This document shows, in pieces, positions 28,416 to 38,198 of a DNA stretch of 64,000 nucleotides. The position numbers and the translations under genes are program-made. Numbering within the stretch: position 1 is the stretch's first letter; each line of letters begins with the position of its first letter. Origin of the DNA: Halomonas ventosae (lineage in GTDB: Bacteria; Pseudomonadota; Gammaproteobacteria; Pseudomonadales; Halomonadaceae); NCBI RefSeq assembly GCF_004361885.1, contig NZ_SNWH01000004.1:62001-126000 (forward strand), written 5' to 3'. Under the pieces are notes generated by a model. It was given only the letters and a program-made list of their open reading frames with translations. It was not told where the DNA came from and searched no databases.

Positions 28416-28460
28416 GAATCCTTCCTTGCCCCGTGTCCGTGAGCATCCCAGGGAGCCGAG

Positions 28461-29318
28461 ATGTCCGATACCCCTACCGGTTCATTGTACGTGGTCGCTA
28501 CACCCATTGGGAATCTGGACGACCTGAGTCCTCGCGCCGCCCGGGTGCTGGGAGAGGTGGCCGTGATCGCCGCCGAGGATACCCGCCACAGTGGCCGCCT
28601 GCTGCGCCACCTGGGCCTGGCGCGGCCGATGCTCTCGCTGCATGAGCACAACGAGGCTGCGCGGGTCGAGTCCCTGGACGCTCGCCTGGTCGCCGGGGAG
28701 GACGTTGCCCTGATTAGTGACGCTGGCACGCCACTGATCAGCGATCCCGGCTTCGTGCTGGTGCGCGAGCTGCGTGCCCGTGGTCGTCGTATCGTGCCGG
28801 TTCCGGGGGCCTGTGCGCTGGTGGCGGCTCTCTCGGCGGCGGGGCTGCCTACTGACCGCTTCCTCTTTCAGGGCTTCCTGCCGGCGAAGGGTGGCGCCCG
28901 GCAGGGGCGGCTGGAGAGGCTAGCATCCCGCGAGGAGACCCTGGTGTTCTACGAGTCGCCGCACCGCATCCGCGACACCCTGGTGGATCTGGCCACCACC
29001 CTCGGCGCGCGCCGGGTGGTGCTGGCCCGTGAGCTGACCAAGACCTTCGAGACCTTCCTGGACGGCTGTGCCGCCGAGCTGCTTGAGCGCATGGACGCCG
29101 ACCCGGATCAGGCGCGTGGCGAGTTCGTGGTGATGGTGGCCGGCGCGTCGCCGCGCCAGGAGGACGAAGCCGGCGTGGTGGAGGGCGAGGCGCTGCTGGT
29201 CGCGCTGCTGGCTGAGGGCGTCGGCGTCAAGCAGGCGGCGGCCGTGGCGGCGCGGGTACTGGGCGGTGCCAAGAAGGTCTGGTATGGCCGGCTCCAGGCG
29301 CTTAAGGACGGACATTGA
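28461..29318 (+). CDS. rsmI: 16S rRNA (cytidine-1402-2'-O)-methyltransferase RsmI
   Basis: A 285-residue tetrapyrrole-methylase-fold enzyme with LYVVATPIGNLDDLSPRA, AEDTRHSGRLLRHL, SDAGTPLISDPGF and FYESPHRI. It methylates the ribose of C1402 in the 30S P-site; RsmH, encoded just downstream, methylates the base of the same nucleotide. GGGAG precedes the ATG. The neighbouring rnpB begins 31 nt after the stop. Confidence 0.97.
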   Translation: MSDTPTGSLYVVATPIGNLDDLSPRAARVLGEVAVIAAEDTRHSGRLLRHLGLARPMLSLHEHNEAARVESLDARLVAGEDVALISDAGTPLISDPGFVLVRELRARGRRIVPVPGACALVAALSAAGLPTDRFLFQGFLPAKGGARQGRLERLASREETLVFYESPHRIRDTLVDLATTLGARRVVLARELTKTFETFLDGCAAELLERMDADPDQARGEFVVMVAGASPRQEDEAGVVEGEALLVALLAEGVGVKQAAAVAARVLGGAKKVWYGRLQALKDGH

Positions 29319-29349
29319 GGCAGAGGAAGGGCGCTGGTATGCTTGCCGC

Positions 29350-29714
<365 letters not shown>

Positions 29715-29768
29715 TTCTTTTGCACACCGCCGTTGCGCACGGCCCTTCGCCCCTCAAACGAGAGCCCC

Positions 29769-30725
29769 ATGCCGACATTCGCCCCTGAACAGCCCGCCCG
29801 CGGCTTTCGCCATGCCAGCGTGCTGCTCGATGGTGCGGTGGAGGGACTGGTCCACGATCCCCAAGGCGCCTACCTAGATGGCACCTTCGGCCGCGGCGGC
29901 CATTCGCGTGCGATCCTCGCGCGACTGACCTCGCAAGGGCGCCTGCTGGCCATCGACCGCGACCCCCAGGCCGTCGCCGAGGCTGCCGCCATCGACGATC
30001 CGCGCTTTTTCATCGAGCAGGGTGAGTTCGCCAATCTTGGCGAGATCGTCGACCGCCATGGCCTGTATGGCCGGTTGGCTGGCGTGCTGCTCGATGTGGG
30101 GGTCTCGTCGCCCCAGCTCGACGATCCCCAGCGAGGGTTCAGCTTCCTGCGTGATGGCCCCCTGGACATGCGCATGGACCCCACCCGCGGCGAGAGTGCC
30201 GCCGACTTTCTTGCTAGGGCAAACGAAGGTGAGCTCGCCGCGGTTTTCAAGGCCTACGGCGAGGAGCGCTTCGCCAGGCGCCTGGCACGTGCCATCGTGG
30301 CGCGACGCCCCGAGCGGCCCTTCGCGCGGACCGCGGACCTCGCCGAGGTGGTCAAGGCCGCCCATCCCGCCTGGGAGAAGGGCAAGCACCCGGCGACCCG
30401 CGTCTTCCAGGCCCTGCGCATCCAGGTCAACGGCGAACTGCAACAACTCGATGCCGCCCTGGAGGCGGCGCTGGAGGCCCTCGCCCCAGGGGGGCATCTG
30501 GTGGTGATCAGCTTCCATTCGCTGGAGGACCGTCGGGTCAAGCGCTTCATTCGCGACCACGTGCGCGGCGACACCGACCTGCCGCGCGGCATGCCAATCC
30601 GCGACGACCAGCTGAAACGCCGCCTGGCGTCGCTGGGCAAGGCGCGTCGCCCTTCCGCCGAGGAGATTCAGGAGAACCCTCGCGCGCGCAGTGCGGTGAT
30701 GCGTATGGCCCGCAAGCAATACTGA
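29769..30725 (+). CDS. rsmH: 16S rRNA (cytosine-1402-N4)-methyltransferase RsmH (MraW)
   Basis: A 318-residue SAM-dependent methyltransferase with [39 protein letters not shown] and [14 protein letters not shown]. It modifies C1402 with RsmI. It is the first gene of the dcw cluster here, because mraZ, which usually precedes it, is absent. The ATG at 29769 follows GAGAG; an upstream in-frame start would run through the end of rnpB and is rejected. Confidence 0.97.
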   Translation: MPTFAPEQPARGFRHASVLLDGAVEGLVHDPQGAYLDGTFGRGGHSRAILARLTSQGRLLAIDRDPQAVAEAAAIDDPRFFIEQGEFANLGEIVDRHGLYGRLAGVLLDVGVSSPQLDDPQRGFSFLRDGPLDMRMDPTRGESAADFLARANEGELAAVFKAYGEERFARRLARAIVARRPERPFARTADLAEVVKAAHPAWEKGKHPATRVFQALRIQVNGELQQLDAALEAALEALAPGGHLVVISFHSLEDRRVKRFIRDHVRGDTDLPRGMPIRDDQLKRRLASLGKARRPSAEEIQENPRARSAVMRMARKQY

Positions 30726-30733
30726 GGACGCTC

Positions 30734-31060
30734 ATGGCACAGGCACCATCCACGGCGAGCTCCTCCTTCGGCTGGCCTCTTCGCGTGAGCGTTTCGCCGC
30801 GGCTGCTGCTCGTCGCCCTGCTGCTGGCGGCCTGCTTGGGCACGGCCCTGGCGGTGATCACTACCAGCCATCTGACGCGTCTCCAGTACGCCCACCTCCA
30901 GCAGCTCGAGCGCGAGCAGCAGCAGCTGCAGACCGAGTGGGGTCAGCTGCTACTCGAGGAGAGCGCCTGGTCCTCGCCGGCGCGTATCGAGCGGCTGGCC
31001 CAGGAGCGGCTGGAGATGCGCCTGCCCGCGATCGATGAGGTTGAGGTCATCCGTCCATGA
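30734..31060 (+). CDS. ftsL: Cell division protein FtsL
   Basis: A 108-residue bitopic protein with a short cytoplasmic tail, one membrane helix (LLLVALLLAACLGTALAVI) and a periplasmic coiled coil rich in Leu and Gln (LQQLEREQQQLQTEWGQLLL). FtsL forms the FtsQLB complex that activates FtsWI. Position between rsmH and ftsI and this topology support the call; sequence conservation in the family is low. It overlaps ftsI by four bases. Confidence 0.92.
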   Translation: MAQAPSTASSSFGWPLRVSVSPRLLLVALLLAACLGTALAVITTSHLTRLQYAHLQQLEREQQQLQTEWGQLLLEESAWSSPARIERLAQERLEMRLPAIDEVEVIRP

Positions 31061-32772
31061 GTAATGACAGTCGCAGCGGTGTGACGCCGCGTCGCGCCTT
31101 GCCCATGCCGCCCATGGGCAAGGCGCGCTATCGGGTGGTGATGCTGCTGGTGCTGGCGGGACTTGCGTTGCTGACTGGCCGCATCGTCAATCTACAGGTC
31201 TTCGACCGTCCCTTCCTGCAGGGACAGGGCGACGCCCGCACCCTGCGTACCGACACCATCCCGGCCCATCGTGGCATGATCACCGACCGCCACGGCGAAC
31301 CGTTGGCCATCTCTACCCCGGTAGTCACCCTGTGGGCCAATCCCCAGGACCTGCCGGTCGACGACATCCAGCGCCTGATGCTGGCTAAGGGCCTGAACCA
31401 GCCACTCGATGCGCTCAACGAGCGCATCGCACGCTACGCCACGCACGAGTTTATGTACCTCAAGCGGCGCATGACACCGGAAGCGGCACAGCGAGTGCTG
31501 GAGCTGCACATCCCCGGCGTTCACGCTCGCGAGGAGTACAAACGCTACTATCCGGCAGGCGAGGTGAGCGCCCAGCTGCTGGGCGTCACCAACATCGACG
31601 ACATCGGTCAGGAAGGCCTGGAGCTGGCCTACCAGCCGTACCTTGCCGGCGTGCCCGGCAAGCGCCGGGTGCTCAAGGATCGCCGCGGTCGCCTGGTGCG
31701 TGACCTGGCGCTGCTCAAGGAAGCCCAGCCGGGCGGGGATCTCACGCTGGCGCTGGACCAGCGCCTGCAATACCTGGCCTATCGTGAGCTCAAGGCCGCA
31801 GTAGCCGAGCAAGACGCCGATGGTGGCATCGTGGTGATGCTCGATGCCCGCAGTGGCGAGGTGCTGGCCATGGCCAACCAGCCTTCCTACAACCCCAACA
31901 ATCGCGCCGGTCTCGACCCCCAGGGGTTGCGCAACCGGGCCATCGTCGACACCTTCGAACCGGGTTCGGTCATCAAGCCGCTGGCGATGGCCGCCATGAT
32001 CGAGAGCGGCAAGGTGCCGCTGGACACAGTGGTCGATACCTCGCCAGGCTGGATGGTCATCGACCGCTTCACCATCAAAGATATCGGCAACTACGGCAAG
32101 CTGAGCCTGGCCGGTATTCTCGAGAAGTCCTCGAACATCGGCATGTCCAAGCTGGCGCTGCGTCTGGATGACCCGGTAGTGCCGGCCACCTACCGTGCCC
32201 TGGGCCTGGGGCAGAGCCCGGGGACCGGTTTCCCTGGCGAGGCGACCGGCAGTATCCCGGCCCCGGTGCGCTGGTCGAGTAGCCAGTGGGCGGCCCTCGC
32301 CTACGGCTATGGCCTCTCGGTCTCGGCGCTACAGCTGGCCAGCGCCTACACGGCCATCGCCAACGAGGGCCGGCGTCTGCCGCCTTCGCTGCTTAAGCTC
32401 GTCGAGGTGCCGGCCGGTGAGCCGGTTATCGACCCGGGCGTGGCGCGACGGATTTTAGGCATGATGGATCAGGTAGTGGCGCCGGGGACCGGCGCTCGCC
32501 GGGCACTGGTACCAGGCTACCGGATCGCCGGTAAGACGGGCACGGTGCGCAAGACCGATGCCGGGGGCTACCAGCAGAAGGCCTACCGCAGCCTGTTTGT
32601 GGGTATCGCCCCCGTCTCGGACCCGCGGATCGTCACGGTGGTGATGATCGATCATCCACGGGGCGACAGCTACTATGGCGGGGCGGTGGCCGCACCGGTC
32701 TTCTCGCGGGTCGCCGGCCATGCCCTGCGCCTGCTGGATGTGCCGCCGGATGCCCGGGAGCCGGCCACATGA
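31057..32772 (+). CDS. ftsI: Septal peptidoglycan transpeptidase FtsI (PBP3)
   Basis: A 571-residue class B penicillin-binding protein with an N-terminal membrane helix (VVMLLVLAGLALLTGRIVNL), a pedestal domain and a transpeptidase domain. The active-site motifs are Ser304-x-x-Lys307 (GSVIK), Ser358-Ser-Asn360 and Lys493-Thr-Gly (KTGTV). It cross-links septal peptidoglycan made by FtsW. It is coupled to ftsL by an ATGA overlap. Confidence 0.98.
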   Translation: MSNDSRSGVTPRRALPMPPMGKARYRVVMLLVLAGLALLTGRIVNLQVFDRPFLQGQGDARTLRTDTIPAHRGMITDRHGEPLAISTPVVTLWANPQDLPVDDIQRLMLAKGLNQPLDALNERIARYATHEFMYLKRRMTPEAAQRVLELHIPGVHAREEYKRYYPAGEVSAQLLGVTNIDDIGQEGLELAYQPYLAGVPGKRRVLKDRRGRLVRDLALLKEAQPGGDLTLALDQRLQYLAYRELKAAVAEQDADGGIVVMLDARSGEVLAMANQPSYNPNNRAGLDPQGLRNRAIVDTFEPGSVIKPLAMAAMIESGKVPLDTVVDTSPGWMVIDRFTIKDIGNYGKLSLAGILEKSSNIGMSKLALRLDDPVVPATYRALGLGQSPGTGFPGEATGSIPAPVRWSSSQWAALAYGYGLSVSALQLASAYTAIANEGRRLPPSLLKLVEVPAGEPVIDPGVARRILGMMDQVVAPGTGARRALVPGYRIAGKTGTVRKTDAGGYQQKAYRSLFVGIAPVSDPRIVTVVMIDHPRGDSYYGGAVAAPVFSRVAGHALRLLDVPPDAREPAT

Positions 32773-32797
32773 ATGCCACCCCCGGGGAGAGAATGCG

Positions 32798-34321
32798 ATG
32801 CAGCTGACCGCCGAGCGACTCGAGACGGGCCTGGCCGGGCTATGGCCCGATTGTCGCCATGCCCTGAGGGCGCTCACCCTGCCGCCCAGCGTTCGGTTGG
32901 TGCTCGATAGCCGCCGAGTGACCGAGGGCGACATCTTCGTGGCGGTCCCGGGAGTGACGACCGATGGCCGCGACTTCATCCCGGCGGCCCTCGAGGCCGG
33001 GGTCTCGCTGGTGCTGGCCCATGGCGATGGTAAACCGGGGCCCGATGATCCCCGGGTACTGTGGTTGCCAGGCCTGCGCGAGGCCCAGGGCGAACTGGGA
33101 CAGGTGCTGTTCGCCGTGCCCCATGACCTGGTGCTGATCGGCGTCACTGGTACCAACGGCAAGAGTTCGGTGACCCACTACCTGGCCGAGCTGAGCAGTG
33201 CCCTCGGGGTGGACGCCGGGCTGATCGGCACCCTGGGGCACGGCCGGCCGGGGCGCCTGGCGGCCGGCCGGCTGACCACGCCGGGGCCCCTGGCCCTTCA
33301 GGCCGCGCTGGGCGAACTGGCGGGCGACGGCGTGCAGCGGGTGGCCATGGAGGTCTCCTCCCATGCCCTGGAGCAGGGGCGTCTCGATGGCTGTCGCGTG
33401 CATGCGGCGGTGTTCACCAACCTCAGCCGTGACCACCTGGACTACCACGGCAGCATGGCGGCCTATGCCGCTGCCAAGGCGCGCCTGTTCCGCCGCCATG
33501 AGCTCGAGCTCGCGGTGGTCAACGGGAACGACCCGTTGGCGCGCCTGATGCTTGCTGGCGTGCATCGCCACGTGCGTGTCCTGGCCGTCGGCGAGGACGA
33601 GGCGGTGACCCTGCGCGTCATCGACTGGGTGCCGCATGCCGAGGGGCAGCGGGCGCTCGTCGCCACGCCGGAGGGGGAGCGGGTGCTTGAGCTCGGCGTG
33701 ATGGGACGCTTCAACCTGGATAACGTGCTGCTGGCCATCGCCACCTTGCACGGCCTGGGCCATCCCCTGGAGGCGCTGTTTGCGGCGGCGGCCGACCTCG
33801 CCCCGGTGCCTGGTCGCATGCAGCGCCTGACCTGGCCGGGTGCTCCCACGGTGGTCATCGACTATGCCCATACCCCGGATGCCCTCGACAGTGCCCTCTC
33901 GGCGCTGCGCGCCCACTTTCCAGGCGACGGCCGGCTGTGGTGCCTGTTCGGCTGCGGTGGCGACCGCGACGCCGGCAAGCGCCCGTTGATGGCTGCGGCC
34001 GCGGCCCGACGGGCCGACTGGCTGGTGGTCACCGACGACAACCCGCGCGGCGAGGAGCCGGCGGCGATCCGGGCCCAGATACTCGCGGGCCTGGAAGCGC
34101 CCGAGCGCGACGGGGTCCTCGAGCTGGCCGGGCGGGGCGCGGCGATCGCCCGGGCGCTTGCCGAGGCCGGCCCCGACGACGTGGTGCTGATCGCCGGCAA
34201 GGGCCATGAGGACTACCAGGAAGTGGCCGGTGTGCGCCACCCTTTCTCGGACCTCGCCGAGGCCGAGCGGGCGCTGGCCGGATGGAGCCCGCACAGGGCC
34301 CCCGGGGAGGGCGCGCCATGA
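32798..34321 (+). CDS. murE: UDP-MurNAc-tripeptide synthetase (meso-diaminopimelate-adding) MurE
   Basis: A 507-residue Mur ligase with the ATP-binding loop GVTGTNGKSSVTHY and, in the C-terminal domain, the DNPR motif (TDDNPRGE) that selects meso-diaminopimelate over lysine. It adds the third residue of the stem peptide. The ATG at 32798 opens MQLTAERLE; the frame upstream is ftsI out of frame. It is 25 nt after ftsI and overlaps murF by four bases. Confidence 0.97.
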   Translation: MQLTAERLETGLAGLWPDCRHALRALTLPPSVRLVLDSRRVTEGDIFVAVPGVTTDGRDFIPAALEAGVSLVLAHGDGKPGPDDPRVLWLPGLREAQGELGQVLFAVPHDLVLIGVTGTNGKSSVTHYLAELSSALGVDAGLIGTLGHGRPGRLAAGRLTTPGPLALQAALGELAGDGVQRVAMEVSSHALEQGRLDGCRVHAAVFTNLSRDHLDYHGSMAAYAAAKARLFRRHELELAVVNGNDPLARLMLAGVHRHVRVLAVGEDEAVTLRVIDWVPHAEGQRALVATPEGERVLELGVMGRFNLDNVLLAIATLHGLGHPLEALFAAAADLAPVPGRMQRLTWPGAPTVVIDYAHTPDALDSALSALRAHFPGDGRLWCLFGCGGDRDAGKRPLMAAAAARRADWLVVTDDNPRGEEPAAIRAQILAGLEAPERDGVLELAGRGAAIARALAEAGPDDVVLIAGKGHEDYQEVAGVRHPFSDLAEAERALAGWSPHRAPGEGAP

Positions 34322-35685
34322 GCGGCGTCGGGCTGACCACACTGGCCGAGGTCGCCGCGGCCCTGGGCCTCCCGGCACCGCCCGAGGACCTGCCGGTTGG
34401 CGCGATCGTCACCGATACCCGCCGCTTGACCCCGGGGAGCCTATTCGTGGCGCTCAAGGGGCAGCGCTTCGATGCCCATGGGTTTCTCGCTCAGGCCCGC
34501 GAGGGCGGAGCAGTGGCGGCGCTGGTGGAGCATGCGGTGGATGACCCGCTGCCCCAGCTGGTGGTGGCCGACACCCGGCTGGCCCTGGGGCTGCTGGCGC
34601 GGGCCCGGCGGCGCGCCTGGGGCGGCCCGGTGGTCGCCGTGACCGGCAACAGCGGCAAGACCACCGTCAAGCAGATGCTGGCGACCCTGCTCGAGCGGAG
34701 CGGGGCGACGCTGTCCACCCAGGGCAACCTGAACAACGACATCGGCGCACCCCTCACCTTGCTGGCGCTGGAGAGCATGCACCGCCAGGCGGTGGTGGAG
34801 CTGGGCGCCAACCATCTCGGCGAGATCGCCTGGACCACCGCCTTGGCCGAGCCCCGGGTGGCGGTAATCACCAACGTCACCGGGGCGCACCTGGGCGAGT
34901 TCGGCGGTATAGGCCGGATCGCCCAAGCCAAGGCGGAGATCCTGGCCGGCCTGCCGGCCGACGGCGTGGCGGTGCTCAATCGCGACGATGCCTTCTTCGC
35001 CACCTGGGCGCGCCTGGCAGCGCCCCGTGAGGTGCTCGACTTCGGCCTGGAGGCGCGGGCACGCCTGCGCGGCGAGGCGCTGGCCTGTGATGCCCTCGGG
35101 CGCTATGCTTTCACGCTTGTCCGCGACGGTCGCGAGATCGGCCGCGTTCGGCTGGCCCTGATGGGGCGCCATAACGTGGTCAATGCCCTGGCGGCCGCGG
35201 CGGCCGCCCTGGCTATGGGGCTGGGTGAGCGGGAGGTGCTGGCCGGGCTCGCCGCGGTGGTGCCGATGCCGGGTCGGCTAAGCATGGTGGCGGGCCTCAA
35301 CGGCGCTCGGCTGCTCGACGATACCTATAATGCCAACCCCGGCGCGGTGAAGGCGGCGCTCGATGTCCTGGTGACGCTGCCCGGCCCGCACTGGTGCCTG
35401 CTGGGTGCCATGGGAGAGCTGGGCGGCGAGTCCGCCCCGTTGCATGCCGAGCTCGGGCGCTACGCGCGGGAAGGGGGCATCGATTTCCTGGGTACCCTTG
35501 GCGAGCCGGCCAGGCCGGCCAGCCAGGCCTTCGGCGAAGGCGGGGTCCATTTCGACGATCGAGAGGCGCTGATGCGTCATATTCTCCACCATCTACCGCC
35601 TGGCGCCAGCGTGCTGGTCAAGGGCTCACGCAGTGCTGGCATGGAAGATGTCGTTGCCGCTCTGCGTGCGGATGCCTCAAGGTGA
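34318..35685 (+). CDS. murF: UDP-MurNAc-tripeptide--D-alanyl-D-alanine ligase MurF
   Basis: A 455-residue Mur ligase with VTGNSGKTTVKQML as the ATP loop, STQGNLNNDIGAPLTLL, and DDTYNANPGAVKAAL. It adds D-Ala-D-Ala, made by DdlB downstream, to finish the UDP-MurNAc-pentapeptide. The ATG at 34318 overlaps the murE stop. The region around 34050-34650 is especially GC-rich, but there is no frame break. Confidence 0.97.
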   Translation: MSGVGLTTLAEVAAALGLPAPPEDLPVGAIVTDTRRLTPGSLFVALKGQRFDAHGFLAQAREGGAVAALVEHAVDDPLPQLVVADTRLALGLLARARRRAWGGPVVAVTGNSGKTTVKQMLATLLERSGATLSTQGNLNNDIGAPLTLLALESMHRQAVVELGANHLGEIAWTTALAEPRVAVITNVTGAHLGEFGGIGRIAQAKAEILAGLPADGVAVLNRDDAFFATWARLAAPREVLDFGLEARARLRGEALACDALGRYAFTLVRDGREIGRVRLALMGRHNVVNALAAAAAALAMGLGEREVLAGLAAVVPMPGRLSMVAGLNGARLLDDTYNANPGAVKAALDVLVTLPGPHWCLLGAMGELGGESAPLHAELGRYAREGGIDFLGTLGEPARPASQAFGEGGVHFDDREALMRHILHHLPPGASVLVKGSRSAGMEDVVAALRADASR

Positions 35686-35694
35686 ACGCGATAC

Positions 35695-36777
35695 ATGCTG
35701 CTTTTTCTGGCTGACTTCCTAGCGCAATTCCAGAGTGCCTTCAATGTCTTCAACTACCTGACCCTGCGCATGATCCTGGGGACGCTGACAGCCCTGGTGC
35801 TCTGCCTGTGGCTGGGGCCGCTGATGATCCGTCGCCTGGTGGAGCGCCAGATCGGCCAGGCGGTGCGCGACGACGGCCCCCAGTCGCATCTCTCCAAGGC
35901 CGGCACCCCCACCATGGGCGGCGCTATGATCCTGATGGCCATCGCCGTGAGCACCCTGCTGTGGGGGGATCTGACCAACCACTACGTGTGGCTGGTGTTG
36001 GCGGTGACCCTGGGTTTCGGCGCCATCGGCTGGGTGGACGACTACCGCAAGGTGGTAGAGAAAAATCCCCGCGGCCTGCCGGCGCGCTGGAAGTACTTTT
36101 GGCAGTCGCTGATCGGTGCGGCGGCGGCGGTGCTGCTCTACGTCACCGCCGCCTCGCCGGTGGAGACCAGCCTGATCGTGCCGCTGTTCAAGGAGTTCGT
36201 GCTGCCGCTGGGGGTGTTCTACATGGTACTCACCTACCTGGTAATCGTCGGCAGCTCCAATGCGGTCAACCTCACCGACGGCCTCGATGGCCTGGCGATC
36301 ATGCCCACCGTGCTGGTGGCCATGGGCCTGGCGGTATTCGCCTATGCCACCGGCAATACGGTATTCGCCGACTACCTACAGATCCCCTTCATTCCCGGCG
36401 CCGGTGAGCTGGCCGTGTTCTGTGCCACCATTGCCGGCGCCGGTCTGGGGTTTCTGTGGTTCAACACCTACCCGGCCCAGGTATTCATGGGCGACGTCGG
36501 GGCCCTGGCACTTGGGGCCGCTCTTGGCGTGGTGGCGGTGATCGTGCGCCAGGAGATCGTGTTGTTCATCATGGGCGGCATCTTCGTCATGGAGACCGTC
36601 TCGGTGATCCTGCAGGTGGGCTCCTACAAGCTCACCGGGCGGCGCATCTTCCGCATGGCGCCGTTGCACCACCACTACGAGCTCAAGGGTTGGCCGGAGC
36701 CGCGGGTCATCGTGCGCTTCTGGATCATCACCGTGGTGCTGGTGCTGGTTGGCCTGGCCACCCTCAAAGTTCGCTGA
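35695..36777 (+). CDS. mraY: Phospho-MurNAc-pentapeptide translocase MraY
   Basis: A 360-residue polytopic protein with about ten helices. Family motifs are [13 protein letters not shown], the Asp pair in GWVDDYRKV, and [11 protein letters not shown]. It moves phospho-MurNAc-pentapeptide to undecaprenyl phosphate, making lipid I. It starts nine bases after murF and ends [13 protein letters not shown], the typical C-terminus. Confidence 0.98.
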   Translation: MLLFLADFLAQFQSAFNVFNYLTLRMILGTLTALVLCLWLGPLMIRRLVERQIGQAVRDDGPQSHLSKAGTPTMGGAMILMAIAVSTLLWGDLTNHYVWLVLAVTLGFGAIGWVDDYRKVVEKNPRGLPARWKYFWQSLIGAAAAVLLYVTAASPVETSLIVPLFKEFVLPLGVFYMVLTYLVIVGSSNAVNLTDGLDGLAIMPTVLVAMGLAVFAYATGNTVFADYLQIPFIPGAGELAVFCATIAGAGLGFLWFNTYPAQVFMGDVGALALGAALGVVAVIVRQEIVLFIMGGIFVMETVSVILQVGSYKLTGRRIFRMAPLHHHYELKGWPEPRVIVRFWIITVVLVLVGLATLKVR

Positions 36778-36821
36778 TCAGCAGGGATCGAATCGTCATC
36801 CGCAAGGGCAAGGAGCTCACC

Positions 36822-38198
36822 ATGGTCAAGGTGCCAAAGGGAACGACGCTGGTGGTCGGGCTGGGGCTCTCTGGACGGGCCATCTGCCGCCACCTCGGGC
36901 AGCTCGATATGCCTTATATGGTCGCCGATACCCGTGCCGCGCCGCCCGGCCTGGCGGACTTCCAGGCCGCTCACCCGACCATCGAGGTTCACTGCGGGCC
37001 GCTCACCGATCTGGACCTTGCCGAGGTGGCCGAGGTGGTGGTCAGCCCCGGCGTCGACCCGCACACACCCGGTCTCGCCGCGCTGGCCGGCCGCTTCCAC
37101 GAGACCACCGGCGAGCCGGCGCTGGTGGGGGAGATCGCGCTGTTCGTGCGTGCGGCCCGCGCTCCCATTGCCGCCATCACCGGCTCCAACGCCAAGTCCA
37201 CCGTGACCACCCTGGTGGGCGAGATGGCCCGCATGGCCGGCGTGAGGGTGGCGGTGGGCGGCAACCTGGGCACGCCGGCGCTTGAGCTGCTCGAAGTCGT
37301 CCCCGATGCCGAGCTCTTCGTGCTGGAGCTCTCCAGCTTCCAGCTCGAGACCACCCCGCGCCTGGGCGCCGAGACGGCCGCCTTCCTCAATCTCTCCGAG
37401 GACCACCTGGACCGCCATGGCGACATGGCCGACTACCGGGCCGCGAAACTCGGCATCTTCCGTGGCGCTCGGCATGGCGTGGTCAATGCCGACGACCCCG
37501 GCACCTGGCCGGAGGCGCCGCTGCCGGCCGTGGATCGCTTTAGCACTCGGTCTCCGCAGGACGACGACTGGGGCATCGCCCGGCGTGACGGGCGTGACTG
37601 GCTGATGCACGGTAGCGAGAGGCTGCTGGCGGCCGACGAGATGCGCCTGCCCGGTCGCCACCACCAGGTCAATGCCCTGGCGGCACTGGCCATGGGGCAC
37701 CGCCTGGGCCTGTCGCGCCCGGCCATGCTCGAGGTATTGCGGCGTTTTCCCGGTCTGCCCCATCGCGGCGAGCTGGTGGCGGAAATCGATGGAGTGCGCT
37801 GGATCAATGACTCCAAGGGCACCAATGTCGGCGCCACCCTGGCCGCCATCGAGGGGCTCGGGCCGACCCTCGAGGGGCGTCTGATCCTGCTCGCCGGCGG
37901 GGTGGGCAAGGGCGCCGACTTCCAGCCGCTGGCGGCGCCCCTGGCGCGTTACGGCCGCGAGGCGATCCTCTTCGGCCGGGATGCCGAGCAGCTGGAGCAG
38001 GCCCTGCATGGCCGGCTGTCGCTGACCCGCGTCGCGGACCTGCAGGCCGCCTTGGTGCGGGCGGTAGAGATCGCCGCGCCCGGGGACTGCGTGCTGCTGT
38101 CGCCGGCCTGCGCTAGCCTCGACCAGTTCAGCGACTACCAGGCGCGTGGCGAGGCCTTCCGCCGGTTGGTCGAGCGCCTGGCCGGGGAGGTGGCATGA
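36822..38198 (+). CDS. murD: UDP-MurNAc-L-alanine--D-glutamate ligase MurD
   Basis: A 458-residue Mur ligase with an N-terminal Rossmann domain (TTLVVGLGLSGRAI), ATP loop ITGSNAKSTVTTL, and the NDSKGTNVGAT motif. It adds D-Glu to UDP-MurNAc-L-Ala. The ATG at 36822 follows AAGGAG by six bases; the longer open frame upstream lies over mraY and is not coding. It overlaps ftsW by four bases. Confidence 0.97.
   Translation: MVKVPKGTTLVVGLGLSGRAICRHLGQLDMPYMVADTRAAPPGLADFQAAHPTIEVHCGPLTDLDLAEVAEVVVSPGVDPHTPGLAALAGRFHETTGEPALVGEIALFVRAARAPIAAITGSNAKSTVTTLVGEMARMAGVRVAVGGNLGTPALELLEVVPDAELFVLELSSFQLETTPRLGAETAAFLNLSEDHLDRHGDMADYRAAKLGIFRGARHGVVNADDPGTWPEAPLPAVDRFSTRSPQDDDWGIARRDGRDWLMHGSERLLAADEMRLPGRHHQVNALAALAMGHRLGLSRPAMLEVLRRFPGLPHRGELVAEIDGVRWINDSKGTNVGATLAAIEGLGPTLEGRLILLAGGVGKGADFQPLAAPLARYGREAILFGRDAEQLEQALHGRLSLTRVADLQAALVRAVEIAAPGDCVLLSPACASLDQFSDYQARGEAFRRLVERLAGEVA

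Noticed and set aside
32840-34378. A 512-codon minus-strand frame opposite murE
   Set aside because: It has the same cause: it is antisense to a gene with clear Mur-ligase motifs, and its Gln/His/Arg-rich translation has no family.
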